Shown here one piece after another: positions 23,914 through 31,633 of a stretch of DNA of 64,000 bases (positions are counted from its first letter, which is position 1; the number at the start of each line of letters is the position of its first letter). The DNA lies in NCBI GenBank assembly GCA_041499035.1, contig JBGQJK010000001.1, positions 22,393 through 86,392 of the forward strand. The letters are read 5' to 3'. The notes below the pieces were generated by a model that saw only the letters and a program-made list of their open reading frames with translations, ran no database searches and was not told the DNA's origin. The stretch is from DATFUL01 sp041499035 (GTDB lineage: Bacteria > Patescibacteriota > Microgenomatia > UBA8517). Made by a program: the position numbers and the translations under genes.

Positions 23914-23943
23914 TTGACACACTCACCGGCAAAAGCTTAAATG
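23914..23943 (+). promoter_or_regulatory. Promoter TTGACA-18-TAAATG before the gene at 23949
   Basis: Perfect -35 (23914-23919) with CTTGACACACT as in the promoter at 23318. The -10 can be read as TTAAAT (17-bp spacer) or TAAATG (18-bp). The ATG is 5-6 nt after it, which would give a leaderless or nearly leaderless message. Confidence 0.5.
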
Positions 23944-23948
23944 TATGC

Positions 23949-24407
23949 ATGGTAGCTAGAGTTTTTGTCAAAAGGGGATTTGGTTTAATGTATCTTTCTA
24001 TGGCGGTTTTAATGCTTCTTGTGGGCGCTTTTTTTGTTGTGAACGGAAATTTTAGTATTAACGCAGGTGCGCATTTTTTGAATTCAAAAAGGGGAATTTT
24101 GAGGAAAGACTTAAATCATAATTATCCCTGCAACAGAGGAGTAAAGGCTGATTACGTAATCCAGGATCCGGCGAATGCTCAAAATTGTACTCCGGTAATT
24201 GCAAACCCAAGCGACGCGGAAAAGACAGTTGGTCATAATGTTCAGTTGAATGGAGTTGAGTTTGGAGGAAGATTTTTTACGACAGGTGTTACAACCATTC
24301 CTGATTCAGGAGTTTTGCCCAGTTCGCCTCCAACCTATCTTAAACCGTTTCATACTCCGGGCCCAACGGGTGGTTGGACGGGACCCGCAACGAGGAATCT
24401 TTATTAA
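23949..24407 (+). CDS. Exported or membrane-anchored hypothetical protein
   Basis: 152 residues. Basic start (MVARVFVKRGFG) and one hydrophobic segment (about 13-33, LSMAVLMLLVGAFFVV) place the rest outside the cell. The remainder is polar with few repeats: KRGILRKDLNHNYPCNRGVKADYVIQDPANAQNC with two Cys about 25 residues apart, then a Gly/Pro-rich tail (PGPTGGWTGPATRNLY). No family recognised. Its 3' end overlaps by 4 bp the convergent ABC transporter gene. Confidence 0.55.
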   Translation: MVARVFVKRGFGLMYLSMAVLMLLVGAFFVVNGNFSINAGAHFLNSKRGILRKDLNHNYPCNRGVKADYVIQDPANAQNCTPVIANPSDAEKTVGHNVQLNGVEFGGRFFTTGVTTIPDSGVLPSSPPTYLKPFHTPGPTGGWTGPATRNLY

Positions 24408-26134
24408 TCCAGTTTAATTTGTAGATTCCAGAAGTGGGAATAGAGGCTGTTCTTGTTCTTGAGCAAGCTCTCGTGAGTACCGACCTCTTTGATCTTACCG
24501 TATTCCATGACAACGATCTTATCTGCTCTCATAACGGTAGATAAGCGGTGGGCGATAATAATAGTAGTTTTGCCCCTCCTGGCCTTCCAGAATGCATCCT
24601 GAATGAGCTTTTCGCTCTCGGAGTCCAAGTGGCTGGTTGCTTCATCAAAGACCACAATGTTGGGGTCGCTTAGTATCATCCTGGCGATTGCCAACCTTTG
24701 CTTCTGGCCTCCGGAAAGCTTGACCCCGCGTTCACCAACCTCTGTATTATATTTTTCTTTTAATCCCTCTATAAATTTATCGATATTGGCAAGGCGTGAG
24801 GCTGCTTTGATTTCGCTCAAAGTGGGGCTGTCTTTACCGTAGCCAATATTGTAGGCTATCGTGTTGTTGAACAGTATCGGTTCCTGGGGAACCACACCGA
24901 CAAAACCCCGGAGTGTGCTCTTTGTAAAATCTTTAATGTTTATAGAGTCGACTGTAATTTCACCCGAGTCTATGTCATAAAATCTCATCAAAAGCTTTGC
25001 CAGAGTGGTTTTACCTGATCCACTTCTCCCTACCAATGCTACAGACTCTCCCTGGTTAATTTTCAAACTAATACCGTTAATTGCATTTTTAGTCCGGCCG
25101 TTATAAGTAAAATGGACGTTACTAAAGTTAATTTTGCCGTAAACATGGTCTATTTTGATAGGTTTTGCAGGATCTTTTACCTCAACTGAATAATCAAATA
25201 AGCCGATGTATTTTTGAATGTCGGAATAGCTCCTGGCGAAGTCCCTTAGACTCCAAACCACATCCCAAAGCCTGGGGAAAATGGTTGCTACAAATGCGGT
25301 GACCAGGACAAAATCGCCAACGCTCATTTTAAGAGAGACTGTTGAATTGATGCTAAAAAGAAGCATTGCAAAGATTCCCAAATTTATTATTCCGCCGATA
25401 GTAAGATTAATTATTCTGTAGCTGTTTACAAATGTCCAAAGTTTGCTTTTCCAGGGGACAAAGGCTTGGCCCAGCCTGCCCAACTCCCATCTTTCTCTGG
25501 CAAACAGCTTGACTGTTTCATAGTTAATAAGGTTATCTGTAATTACGTCAGTGACTTTATCCTCCTCGTCATTAAATGCGTTCCTTTTGGCGATATTATT
25601 TTCCAGAAGAAATTTTGTAGCAATAAGGGTTAGGATAATCGAAACAAGCACGATTAGGGCGATTATTGGGTCCAGTTGTGAAAAGAAGTACATCATCACG
25701 CCAAAGCTGACCAAAACGCTTAAAATTCTATGGTGGATAATGAACGAAAAATCAAAAAAGGCATTATCGCCACGCTTGAAAGCTGAAATCAGGGAACCGG
25801 TACTCTTATTTGAGTGGAAAATAAAATCGAGATCCTGGACCCAGGAGAAAACCTCCGTTCTTAGTTTTGCTGCTCCCTCTATAAGCACATTATTTCCGGC
25901 CCAAAAAGCGAATTCATTAAGGACCAAACTTAATAGAGCAACCCCTATGTAGCTGATAAGTATTTGGAAGAGCCGGTCGTAGTTTTGTGCCGGAATAGCC
26001 TCAACAAAAAGTTTGTAAAAGTAGGGCGTGAGGCTCCCCAGGGCACTTGAGATGATAATCAGCAAAATATAGCCCGTGTATGCGAGGCGTTTTTCTGCTA
26101 TAAACCTAAAGAACATTTTGAATGTTTTATACAT
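24404..26134 (-). CDS. ABC exporter, fused membrane and ATPase domains (MsbA/lipid or multidrug type)
   Basis: 576 residues, the classical half-transporter plan. The N-terminal 310 residues hold six membrane helices (for example ILLIIISSALGSLTPYFYKLFVE, LISYIGVALLSLVLNEF). The ATPase follows with Walker A VALVGRSGSGKTTLAK (about 365-375), signature LSGGQKQRLAIAR (about 470), Walker B NIVVFDEATSHLD (about 490) and the switch His in IIIAHRLSTV. It works as a dimer to export lipids, drugs or peptides; no N-terminal C39 peptidase is fused, so a lantibiotic-type processing exporter is ruled out. It is divergent from the 7TM/ATP-grasp cluster and shares the 90-bp spacer with it. Substrate unknown. 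Confidence 0.9.
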   Translation of the reverse strand: MYKTFKMFFRFIAEKRLAYTGYILLIIISSALGSLTPYFYKLFVEAIPAQNYDRLFQILISYIGVALLSLVLNEFAFWAGNNVLIEGAAKLRTEVFSWVQDLDFIFHSNKSTGSLISAFKRGDNAFFDFSFIIHHRILSVLVSFGVMMYFFSQLDPIIALIVLVSIILTLIATKFLLENNIAKRNAFNDEEDKVTDVITDNLINYETVKLFARERWELGRLGQAFVPWKSKLWTFVNSYRIINLTIGGIINLGIFAMLLFSINSTVSLKMSVGDFVLVTAFVATIFPRLWDVVWSLRDFARSYSDIQKYIGLFDYSVEVKDPAKPIKIDHVYGKINFSNVHFTYNGRTKNAINGISLKINQGESVALVGRSGSGKTTLAKLLMRFYDIDSGEITVDSINIKDFTKSTLRGFVGVVPQEPILFNNTIAYNIGYGKDSPTLSEIKAASRLANIDKFIEGLKEKYNTEVGERGVKLSGGQKQRLAIARMILSDPNIVVFDEATSHLDSESEKLIQDAFWKARRGKTTIIIAHRLSTVMRADKIVVMEYGKIKEVGTHESLLKNKNSLYSHFWNLQIKLD

Positions 26135-26151
26135 TTTTTGGACGCCTAAAA

Positions 26152-26199
26152 TCCCCCGTGGGGGAAATAGTGCGGCGAGACTAAATTGTATGCTATAAT
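26152..26199 (+). promoter_or_regulatory. Divergent promoter region: palindrome and extended -10
   Basis: TCCCCC-GT-GGGGGA (26152-26165) is a perfect palindrome between divergent genes, a good operator candidate. An extended -10, TGCTATAAT (TATAAT 26194-26199), lies 24 nt before the ATG of the 7TM gene. The -35 region is poor. Confidence 0.5.
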
Positions 26200-26223
26200 G
26201 CAGACACTTTCAACTAATTTTCC

Positions 26224-27120
26224 ATGCGAAAAGTAACCTTTTTGATATTTTTAGTGGTTTTGAGCCTGAATCTGGCTCTTCCTAGCCGTGCTCTGGCCAG
26301 AGCTATTCCGACAATCAGTCCGTCCCCGGAGGCCAGCGCCAGCGCTACACCCGTAGCTACGGTAGCCCCCACGCCTGTTCCCGACATCACTCAAAAGACT
26401 CAGGAAACGCTGGGCCCGCTTGAACAGCTTCTTAAATCTCAAAACTTGGCCTCGGTTTGGCCATATAATCCGATTAAATATGCTATCCGCGGGGCGGTTG
26501 CCGCGGGGGTGCCTGCCAACACAATAGTCCTTCTGCTCCTACTCCCAATCATGACTTTTGTTATTGCGTTCAGCCGGAATGTGGTCGGGATCAGGGGCTT
26601 TGGAATTTTCCTGCCGGCTGCCTTATCTGTCGTATTTGTGGCTACCGGGCCAATTGTCGGAATAGGGCTTTTCCTTATTATCGTTGCGGTTTCAACATTT
26701 CTCAGGCTGGTTCTTAGAAAACTTAAGATTAAGCTCCAGTACTTGCCCAGAATGGCATTTATTCTTTGGGGAGTGGTTATAGGCGTACTTGGTGCGTTAT
26801 TCCTGGCTTCATACTTACGATTTACAGAGCTTAGTAATGTTTCCATTTTCGCGGTTCTTATCCTTGTTCTTCTTTCGGAAGACTTTACTAGGGTGCAACT
26901 TGGTAAAAGCGCCAAAACGGCGGTAAACCTGACATTCGAGACTTTACTACTTTCCCTTATTTCTTACTTCTTTTTGACGCTTAAGCCATTGCAGGAGTAT
27001 GTGCTTCTTAACCCGGAAATCTCCCTTATTGGCGTTGCCGCGCTCGATCTACTTTTAGGTAAATATACGGGACTCAGGATCATGGAGTTTTACCGTTTCA
27101 GAAAACTAATAAATTCATGA
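26224..27120 (+). CDS. 7TM membrane protein (transglutaminase-associated 7TM family)
   Basis: 298 residues. Signal peptide (MRKVTFLIFLVVLSLNLALPSRALA), then a short Pro/Ser/Ala linker, then about seven hydrophobic helices from residue 98 on (TIVLLLLLPIMTFVIAFS, GIFLPAALSVVFVAT, FILWGVVIGVLGALFLA, VSIFAVLILVLLSEDF, LLLSLISYFFLTL, ISLIGVAALDLLLG). The RNVVGIRGFGIFLPA and LLSEDFTRVQLGKSAKTAV segments match the 7TM domain that in other bacteria is fused to an inactive transglutaminase and encoded next to a RimK-like ligase and a RimB-like protease. Here the transglutaminase part is missing or reduced to the linker, but the other two partners follow directly as one fused gene. Confidence 0.75.
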   Translation: MRKVTFLIFLVVLSLNLALPSRALARAIPTISPSPEASASATPVATVAPTPVPDITQKTQETLGPLEQLLKSQNLASVWPYNPIKYAIRGAVAAGVPANTIVLLLLLPIMTFVIAFSRNVVGIRGFGIFLPAALSVVFVATGPIVGIGLFLIIVAVSTFLRLVLRKLKIKLQYLPRMAFILWGVVIGVLGALFLASYLRFTELSNVSIFAVLILVLLSEDFTRVQLGKSAKTAVNLTFETLLLSLISYFFLTLKPLQEYVLLNPEISLIGVAALDLLLGKYTGLRIMEFYRFRKLINS

Positions 27121-27130
27121 GGCAGATTTA

Positions 27131-27226
27131 CCATTTTTCATTTTCCACTTTCCATTTATTTTCTAATTTCCAATTGACAAATTACAAATAGATGGCAGAT
27201 GACAGATTGAAAATCGAAAATTAAAT
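27131..27226 (+). repeat. Imperfect palindromic intergenic repeat, copy 1
   Basis: A T-rich left half (CATTTTCCACTTTCCATTTA) and an A-rich right half that reads back onto it form one long imperfect palindrome. It ends just before the ATG of the ATP-grasp gene. The segment AAATTACAAATAGATGGCAG followed by ATGACAGAT matches AAATTGCAAATAAATGGAAG/ATGACAGAT at 58062-58090. Confidence 0.6.
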
Positions 27227-28543
27227 ATGAAGCTATCCTCAATTTTAGGATTAAATGCCCGGTCACAACTTTTTGCATACCGTTACAACAGTAGGCGCGG
27301 TAAAAACATTGCCGATTCAAAAATCCAGACAGCGGGGGTTCTGAAACGCGCGGGTGTAGCCACCCCAAAAATTTATAAGAAGTTTAGAGATCCAAACGAT
27401 GTTACAACTTTTGACTGGAACAGCCTGCCCGACAGGTTTGCTCTTAAACCGAGTAGAGGTTTGGGCGGGGAGGGAATCGTAGTTGTTAAAAAGAAGCTTA
27501 AAGATGGAGGCTGGCTTACAACTCAGAAGGAACGTCTTACAGCAAGCGATCTGAAATTGCATAGCCTGGACACTCTGGAAGGCGCTTACTCAATGGGTAA
27601 TATTCCGGATGTAGCATTTGTTCAGGAGTATGTTGGACGCCACCCCGTTTTTAGACGCTGGGCTTACCGCGGTACACCCGATATCCGTGTTATCATTTTC
27701 AATAAAGTTCCGGTAATGGCGATGCTTAGGTTGCCCACAAAAGAGAGCGGCGGCAGGGCTAACCTGCACCAGGGAGCGGTCGGAGTAGGTGTTGATATAG
27801 CCACGGGGATAACCACAAAGGCGATTTGGCACGGGGACCAAATTGTATTCAAACCGGGGACAACCAGGAAACTCCGGGGAATAAAAATACCCGATTGGAA
27901 TCAAATACTCGTTACCGCGGTTAACGCCCAAATAGCTTCACACCTCGGGTATATCGGGGTTGACATTGTTCTTCATCCGGAAAAAGGCCCCATGGTTCTT
28001 GAAATGAATGCCCAGCCGGGTCTTCAAATTCAGCTAGCAAATATGGAGGGCCTTAAGAGGAGGTTGGATAGAATTGATGAGTTGGAAGTTCGGGATGCAG
28101 AGCACGGAGTTAAAATTGCCAAAGCCCTTTTTGCCGGCCGTTTTGCGGATAGGGCGGCTGTTGAGGAAGGAATCAAAACAGTTAAGTCAGTGGAGGAAGT
28201 AAAAGTTTTATCCTCCGATTTAAATAGGGTTCCGGTACTTGCCAAAATAGACACCGGAGCTTGGTCTTCGGCAATTGATAAAAAGTTTGCCAAGGAGCTG
28301 GGAATTTTAAATAAAGACAAAGTCCTTTGGTATAAAAGAAAACTAAGCGCTTTGGGGGAAGAAGACCGACCGGTTATTCCTGTGACCTTCTGGCTTGCGG
28401 GTAGGAAAATTAAAACTGACATGACTGTGGCTGACAGGAAACTCCTAAGGTATCAAATCCTGATCGGTAGGGTTGACCTGCAAGGCTTTTTAGTCAGCCC
28501 GGAAATAGACAAAGATAATTTGCGCGAGGCCAAGTGGAAATAG
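27227..28543 (+). CDS. RimK-like ATP-grasp amidoligase fused to a RimB-like aspartic protease
   Basis: 438 residues in two parts. Residues about 1-285 are the alpha-L-glutamate-ligase-like ATP-grasp: RFALKPSRGLGGEGIVVVKKK (ATP loop), FVQEYVGRHPVFRRWAYRGTPDIRVIIFN, GGRANLHQGAVGVGVD, and the metal-binding VLEMNAQPGLQIQLAN. Residues about 320-438 match the RimB / ATP-dependent zinc-protease family, a retropepsin-like fold, with VLAKIDTGAWSSAI (DTGA catalytic motif) and LIGRVDLQGFLVSP. In other bacteria these are separate adjacent genes; here they are fused, which supports a joint job of adding and removing amino acids on a peptide or protein tail. It follows the 7TM gene and precedes another ATP-grasp gene by 2 bp. 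Confidence 0.85.
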   Translation: MKLSSILGLNARSQLFAYRYNSRRGKNIADSKIQTAGVLKRAGVATPKIYKKFRDPNDVTTFDWNSLPDRFALKPSRGLGGEGIVVVKKKLKDGGWLTTQKERLTASDLKLHSLDTLEGAYSMGNIPDVAFVQEYVGRHPVFRRWAYRGTPDIRVIIFNKVPVMAMLRLPTKESGGRANLHQGAVGVGVDIATGITTKAIWHGDQIVFKPGTTRKLRGIKIPDWNQILVTAVNAQIASHLGYIGVDIVLHPEKGPMVLEMNAQPGLQIQLANMEGLKRRLDRIDELEVRDAEHGVKIAKALFAGRFADRAAVEEGIKTVKSVEEVKVLSSDLNRVPVLAKIDTGAWSSAIDKKFAKELGILNKDKVLWYKRKLSALGEEDRPVIPVTFWLAGRKIKTDMTVADRKLLRYQILIGRVDLQGFLVSPEIDKDNLREAKWK

Positions 28544-28545
28544 TC

Positions 28546-29436
28546 GTGAAAAAAATATTGATTTTAACCAGTGGAAAAAAGAGCAAGCTCAGAGCTTTTA
28601 AATTGTCTCAACGCGACTTAAGTTTGGACCTGACAACGGCATCATTTAATGATGTCTATTTTGATTCGGGAAACCGTGAAGTATTTCTTAAAGGGAGAAC
28701 GAATTTAAAAGCTTTTAATGTAATTTACTTCCGTTTGGTCGGGAAGTCGCTTGAAACGGCTGCGTTAGTTGCCGAGTATGCCAAGAGAAATAGAATACAA
28801 ATTGTAGACAAAGTATATACTAAATCCCAAGTATTCCCCGTAACTCAGAGCAAGACTCAGGAAATGAAATCGTTATCAGATGCCAAAATCCCGATTCCCA
28901 AAACGTTCTTCGGGTCTCTGACCCAAATTATCAAAAAATCTAAAGAAACCTTTGGATTTCCGTTTGTAATTAAAAGCACTTCGGGAAGCCGGGGACGCGA
29001 AGTATATAGTCCAAGGGACGGCGAAGAGCTTAAGAGTCTTGTTGGTATTCTTTCCAAGGAAGAAAAAGCCGGTAAAAAGTTTTTTGCTCAGGAATTTATC
29101 AATTGCACAAAAAGGGTTAGGGTACTCACCGTTGGAGGCAAAATAATGGGTTCGATTTCCCAGCTGACCAAATGGCGCAAGAGGGTTTCGGGTTACACGC
29201 CCCGGGAAGATGAAAAGAAGATAGACAAGTTCTATCCTTCGAGTGACATGCAAAAGCTGGCTCTGTCTGCGGTCTCTGCCGTGGGGATCGATATTGCCGG
29301 GGTAGACATTTTAATTGACGAAAGAAGTGGCAGAAGTTTTGTCATTGAAGTTAACGCCGCCCCGAGTTGGAATTTAATTAAAAAATACTGCAAAGTTAAT
29401 GTTGAATATGAAATCCTCAAATTTATATCGAGATAA
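28546..29436 (+). CDS. RimK-like ATP-grasp ligase
   Basis: About 296 residues from the GTG at 28546 (VKKILILTSG), 2 bp after the previous stop; a GTG at 28534 would overlap that gene by 10 bp. The N-terminal pre-ATP-grasp part (about 1-95) ends with NVIYFRLVGKS. Then come SQVFPVTQSKTQEMKSLSDAKIPIPKTFFG, the ATP loop FPFVIKSTSGSRGREVYSP, FAQEFINCTKRVRVLTVGGKIMGSISQ, and the Mg-binding VDILIDERSGRSFVIEVNAAPSW. This is the RimK/LysX/glutathione-synthetase-like arrangement that forms C-N bonds between a carboxylate and an amine. Substrate unknown. It resembles the gene at 30035 in the same cluster; the methyltransferase gene lies between them. Confidence 0.82.
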   Translation: MKKILILTSGKKSKLRAFKLSQRDLSLDLTTASFNDVYFDSGNREVFLKGRTNLKAFNVIYFRLVGKSLETAALVAEYAKRNRIQIVDKVYTKSQVFPVTQSKTQEMKSLSDAKIPIPKTFFGSLTQIIKKSKETFGFPFVIKSTSGSRGREVYSPRDGEELKSLVGILSKEEKAGKKFFAQEFINCTKRVRVLTVGGKIMGSISQLTKWRKRVSGYTPREDEKKIDKFYPSSDMQKLALSAVSAVGIDIAGVDILIDERSGRSFVIEVNAAPSWNLIKKYCKVNVEYEILKFISR

Positions 29437-30010
29437 ATTCAAAAAATTTGGAGTTTATCCAAAGTCCCTTCTTTGGAAAACCCGGGGCGCAGCACACCAA
29501 AGGTTTAGGCAGTTTTGGGCCGAGATTGTTTTTAATGGTAAAAAAGTGTTGGACGTGGGCTGCGGGTTCGGGGAGTTCGGCAAGTTTCTTCTCAAACGCT
29601 ACAAGAATGTTGACTATACGGGAACCGATATAGTGCCGGAATTTATTGAAAACGCGAAGAAAGAAGTTCCGGGAGGGCATTTCTTTGTCGCCGATTTTAT
29701 GAATGACCCCACTTCGCCAAGGCTTCGCGGGGCAAGCGTCGTAATCGTGTCCGGGGTCTTAAACTCTGATAAGGGAAGTCAAAATTTAAAGTTCAGGATG
29801 GCAGCAATCAAAAAAATGTTTACCTTGACCTCGTATATATTGGCTTTCAACATGCTTGGGGGGCATCCTAAGCCGGCGAACAAGAAAGGCAGCAACGTTT
29901 GGTATTCAAATTCTCTTGAGATTCTCAACTACTGCATGTCCCTAACACCTCGCGTTATTCTCCGTACCAATTATCATCCCAAAGACTTTACAATAATAAT
30001 GTACAAATAA
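29399..30010 (+). CDS. Class I SAM-dependent methyltransferase
   Basis: 203 residues from the first ATG (29408 is an alternative), overlapping the end of the ATP-grasp gene by 38 bp. The SAM-binding motif I is VLDVGCGFGEFGKFLL (about 45-60), motif II is YTGTDIVPEFIENAKK, and motif III is FFVADFMND followed later by VVIVSGVLNSD. The C-terminal part includes SLTPRVILRTNYHPKDFTIIMYK, typical of small-molecule methyltransferases. Between ADFMND and VVIVSG is a Pro/Arg-containing insert (PTSPRLRGAS) encoded by GC-rich DNA that looks unlike its surroundings. The setting between two RimK-like ligases suggests it modifies the same product. Its stop begins the AAGCGAAGCTTG repeat. Confidence 0.82.
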   Translation: MLNMKSSNLYRDKFKKFGVYPKSLLWKTRGAAHQRFRQFWAEIVFNGKKVLDVGCGFGEFGKFLLKRYKNVDYTGTDIVPEFIENAKKEVPGGHFFVADFMNDPTSPRLRGASVVIVSGVLNSDKGSQNLKFRMAAIKKMFTLTSYILAFNMLGGHPKPANKKGSNVWYSNSLEILNYCMSLTPRVILRTNYHPKDFTIIMYK

Positions 30011-30036
30011 GCGAAGCTTGAAACTTATGAAGTTAT
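30009..30036 (+). repeat. Dispersed intergenic repeat, copy 2
   Basis: Same element as 12171-12199, starting AAGCGAAGCTTGAAACTTAT. Again it exactly spans the space between a TAA stop and the next gene, whose ATG lies at its end. Confidence 0.65.
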
Positions 30037-30946
30037 GAAAAAGATTTTAATTCTTGCGTCAAAACGAAGCGGTAAAAAAGAGGAGTTTATAAGTTATCTC
30101 CAAAAACAATTTGACAGAAATGCCGAGGTTGTTTTGGGGGTCTTCTCCGATTTAATTTTTGAGATAGAAACCGGTAATATTACCGTGGAAATCGACGGCA
30201 GGAATATTAATGATTTTGATTTGGTCTACTTCAGAAACACGACAGGTCTTCAGTCAATGGCGGCGGGGCTGTCTATTTATTTGGAAAGCACGGGGGTTAA
30301 ATTTTTTGACAAGTCTTTTGTTAACGGAAGTTTTGTCGGTGATAAATTTACAAGCTCTATGAGGCTGGCAGTCGAGGGTATCCCGATTGTACCGAGTTTT
30401 GTTTGCTGGAAGGATGCCATCAGTAAAAGTAAGAAAAGAATTGTTGAAAAGTTCGGTTTCCCGGTTGTTGCCAAGGAGGTCAGGAGTCAAAGAATGAAGC
30501 GGATTTACCTTCTAAAAACTCTGGCCGACTTTGATAAACTTCCCGAGACTGTAAGTAACGGCACGCCGGCCCGGTATTTGTTTCAAAAGTTTATTGATAT
30601 AGACAGGGAGTTCAGGATTTTGGTATTGGGGGAGCGGATCGGAATAATTCATACAAAGACGTTGAGAGATAATACCGGGTTTAAAGTGGGGTATTTTGAT
30701 ATGAATGAATATCCAGAGTTTTTAAAACCGGAAGACGTGTCTTCTATAATCAAAGAAGCGGCCCTAAAAGCCGCGAATGTACTACATATTCAGATAGCGG
30801 GAGTGGACATTTGCAGGGAACGGACTACCGGCAAGATTTTTGTCTTTGAAGTAAATAGAGGCCCGGGGATAGACTACGATACCAATGTTTCACAGGAACT
30901 TCCCGAGATTGCAAAATTCTTCTCTTCCCAGCTCGATATTAAATAA
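30035..30946 (+). CDS. RimK-like ATP-grasp ligase (second)
   Basis: 303 residues. Opens MKKILILASKRSGKKEEF and DFDLVYFRNTTGLQSMAAGLSIYL, like the ligase at 28546. The ATP loop is KFGFPVVAKEVRSQRMKRIYLL, then YLFQKFIDIDREFRILVLGERIGIIHTK, and VAGVDICRERTTGKIFVFEVNRGPGIDYD carries the metal-binding Glu/Asn. In this copy the usual Gly-rich ATP loop is replaced by RSQRMKR, so nucleotide binding may be changed. It is the last gene of the 7TM/ATP-grasp cluster. A bidirectional-looking hairpin at 31063-31081 separates it from the convergent ribosomal operon. Confidence 0.8.
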   Translation: MKKILILASKRSGKKEEFISYLQKQFDRNAEVVLGVFSDLIFEIETGNITVEIDGRNINDFDLVYFRNTTGLQSMAAGLSIYLESTGVKFFDKSFVNGSFVGDKFTSSMRLAVEGIPIVPSFVCWKDAISKSKKRIVEKFGFPVVAKEVRSQRMKRIYLLKTLADFDKLPETVSNGTPARYLFQKFIDIDREFRILVLGERIGIIHTKTLRDNTGFKVGYFDMNEYPEFLKPEDVSSIIKEAALKAANVLHIQIAGVDICRERTTGKIFVFEVNRGPGIDYDTNVSQELPEIAKFFSSQLDIK

Positions 30947-31056
30947 CCTTATTTCCGGTATTATCTTTCGATATTGGATACTTTTGCTATCCATCAAATC
31001 GTGAAAATGTTGACTTTTTCACGAACCAAATATAATACGAAATTTGTTTATGCAAC

Positions 31057-31081
31057 AAAAAATCCGCCCTTTTCGGACGGA
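31057..31081 (-). terminator. Rho-independent terminator of the rplJL operon
   Basis: On the minus strand TCCGTCC-GAAAA-GGGCGGA forms a 7-bp stem (one G-U pair) with a GAAAA loop, followed by TTTTTT. It lies about 25 bp after the rplL stop. On the plus strand the same hairpin has one mismatch and is followed by CTTTTT, so it may also end the ATP-grasp operon. Confidence 0.85.
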
Positions 31082-31106
31082 CTTTTTGATATCAGTTAAG
31101 TTTTAA

Positions 31107-31520
31107 TTACTTCAACTCAACTGTAGCACCTGCCGCTTTAAGTTTTTCCGCTGCACTTTTTGCGTCTTCCGCTTTTGCGTCTTTCAAAACTTCGGCCGGT
31201 ACGGCCTCTGTCATGCCTTTTGCGTCCATGAGAGTTAAATTAGGATTTATTTCTCGTAGAGCTTTGATGACATTAATTTTTTGGGCACCGCTAGCCGTCA
31301 TAGTGACGGTTTGCAGACCGCCTTCGGTTGCCAACGGGGCGGCTTCACCTGCGGGAGCTGCACCTGCAACCGGCGCTGCGGCGGCCATAGGCATAGCACT
31401 CACGCCAAGTTTGTCCTGTAGAGCGGTAACTAGTTCAGAAAGTTCCAAAACAGAAAGTTTTGCAACTTCTTCGACCAGCTCATCTACTTTTTTACTAACC
31501 TTTTTTGTTTCTTCTGCCAT
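31107..31520 (-). CDS. rplL: Ribosomal protein bL12 (L7/L12)
   Basis: The stalk protein that recruits translation GTPases. ATG at 31520 is chosen because a GAGGTGAG Shine-Dalgarno lies 5-12 nt upstream; the longer ORF start is not supported. The product, 137 residues, has the N-terminal dimerisation helix pair (VDELVEEVAKLSVLELSELVTALQDKLG), an Ala/Pro-rich hinge (AAAAPVAGAAPAGEAAP), and the C-terminal domain (VTMTASGAQKINVIKALREINPNLTLMDAKGMTEAVPAEVLKDAKAEDAKSAAEKLKAAGATVELK). The canonical C-terminal K-I-x-V-I-K-x-[LV]-R is intact. Last gene of the operon, followed by the terminator above. Confidence 0.96.
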   Translation of the reverse strand: MAEETKKVSKKVDELVEEVAKLSVLELSELVTALQDKLGVSAMPMAAAAPVAGAAPAGEAAPLATEGGLQTVTMTASGAQKINVIKALREINPNLTLMDAKGMTEAVPAEVLKDAKAEDAKSAAEKLKAAGATVELK

Positions 31521-31633
31521 ATTTCTCACCTCATTTCTGATTTTCAATTTTCAGTTATCAATTTTCAATAAATTTACAATTATTCATTGAGTCAATGAAA
31601 ATTCAATGTAAATTGAAAATTGGTAATTGTTAA
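31521..31633 (-). other. AT-rich rplJ-rplL spacer
   Basis: The spacer between rplJ and rplL is made of imperfect repeats of AATTTTCAATTTT and its complement (for example AATTGAAAATTGGTAATTG), able to fold on itself. The rplL Shine-Dalgarno sits at its end. It resembles in style, not in exact sequence, the palindromic spacers at 27131 and 58018. Confidence 0.5.

Noticed and set aside
24404..26134. Bacteriocin/lantibiotic exporter
   Set aside because: No N-terminal C39 peptidase, no precursor peptide next to it; general half-transporter only.
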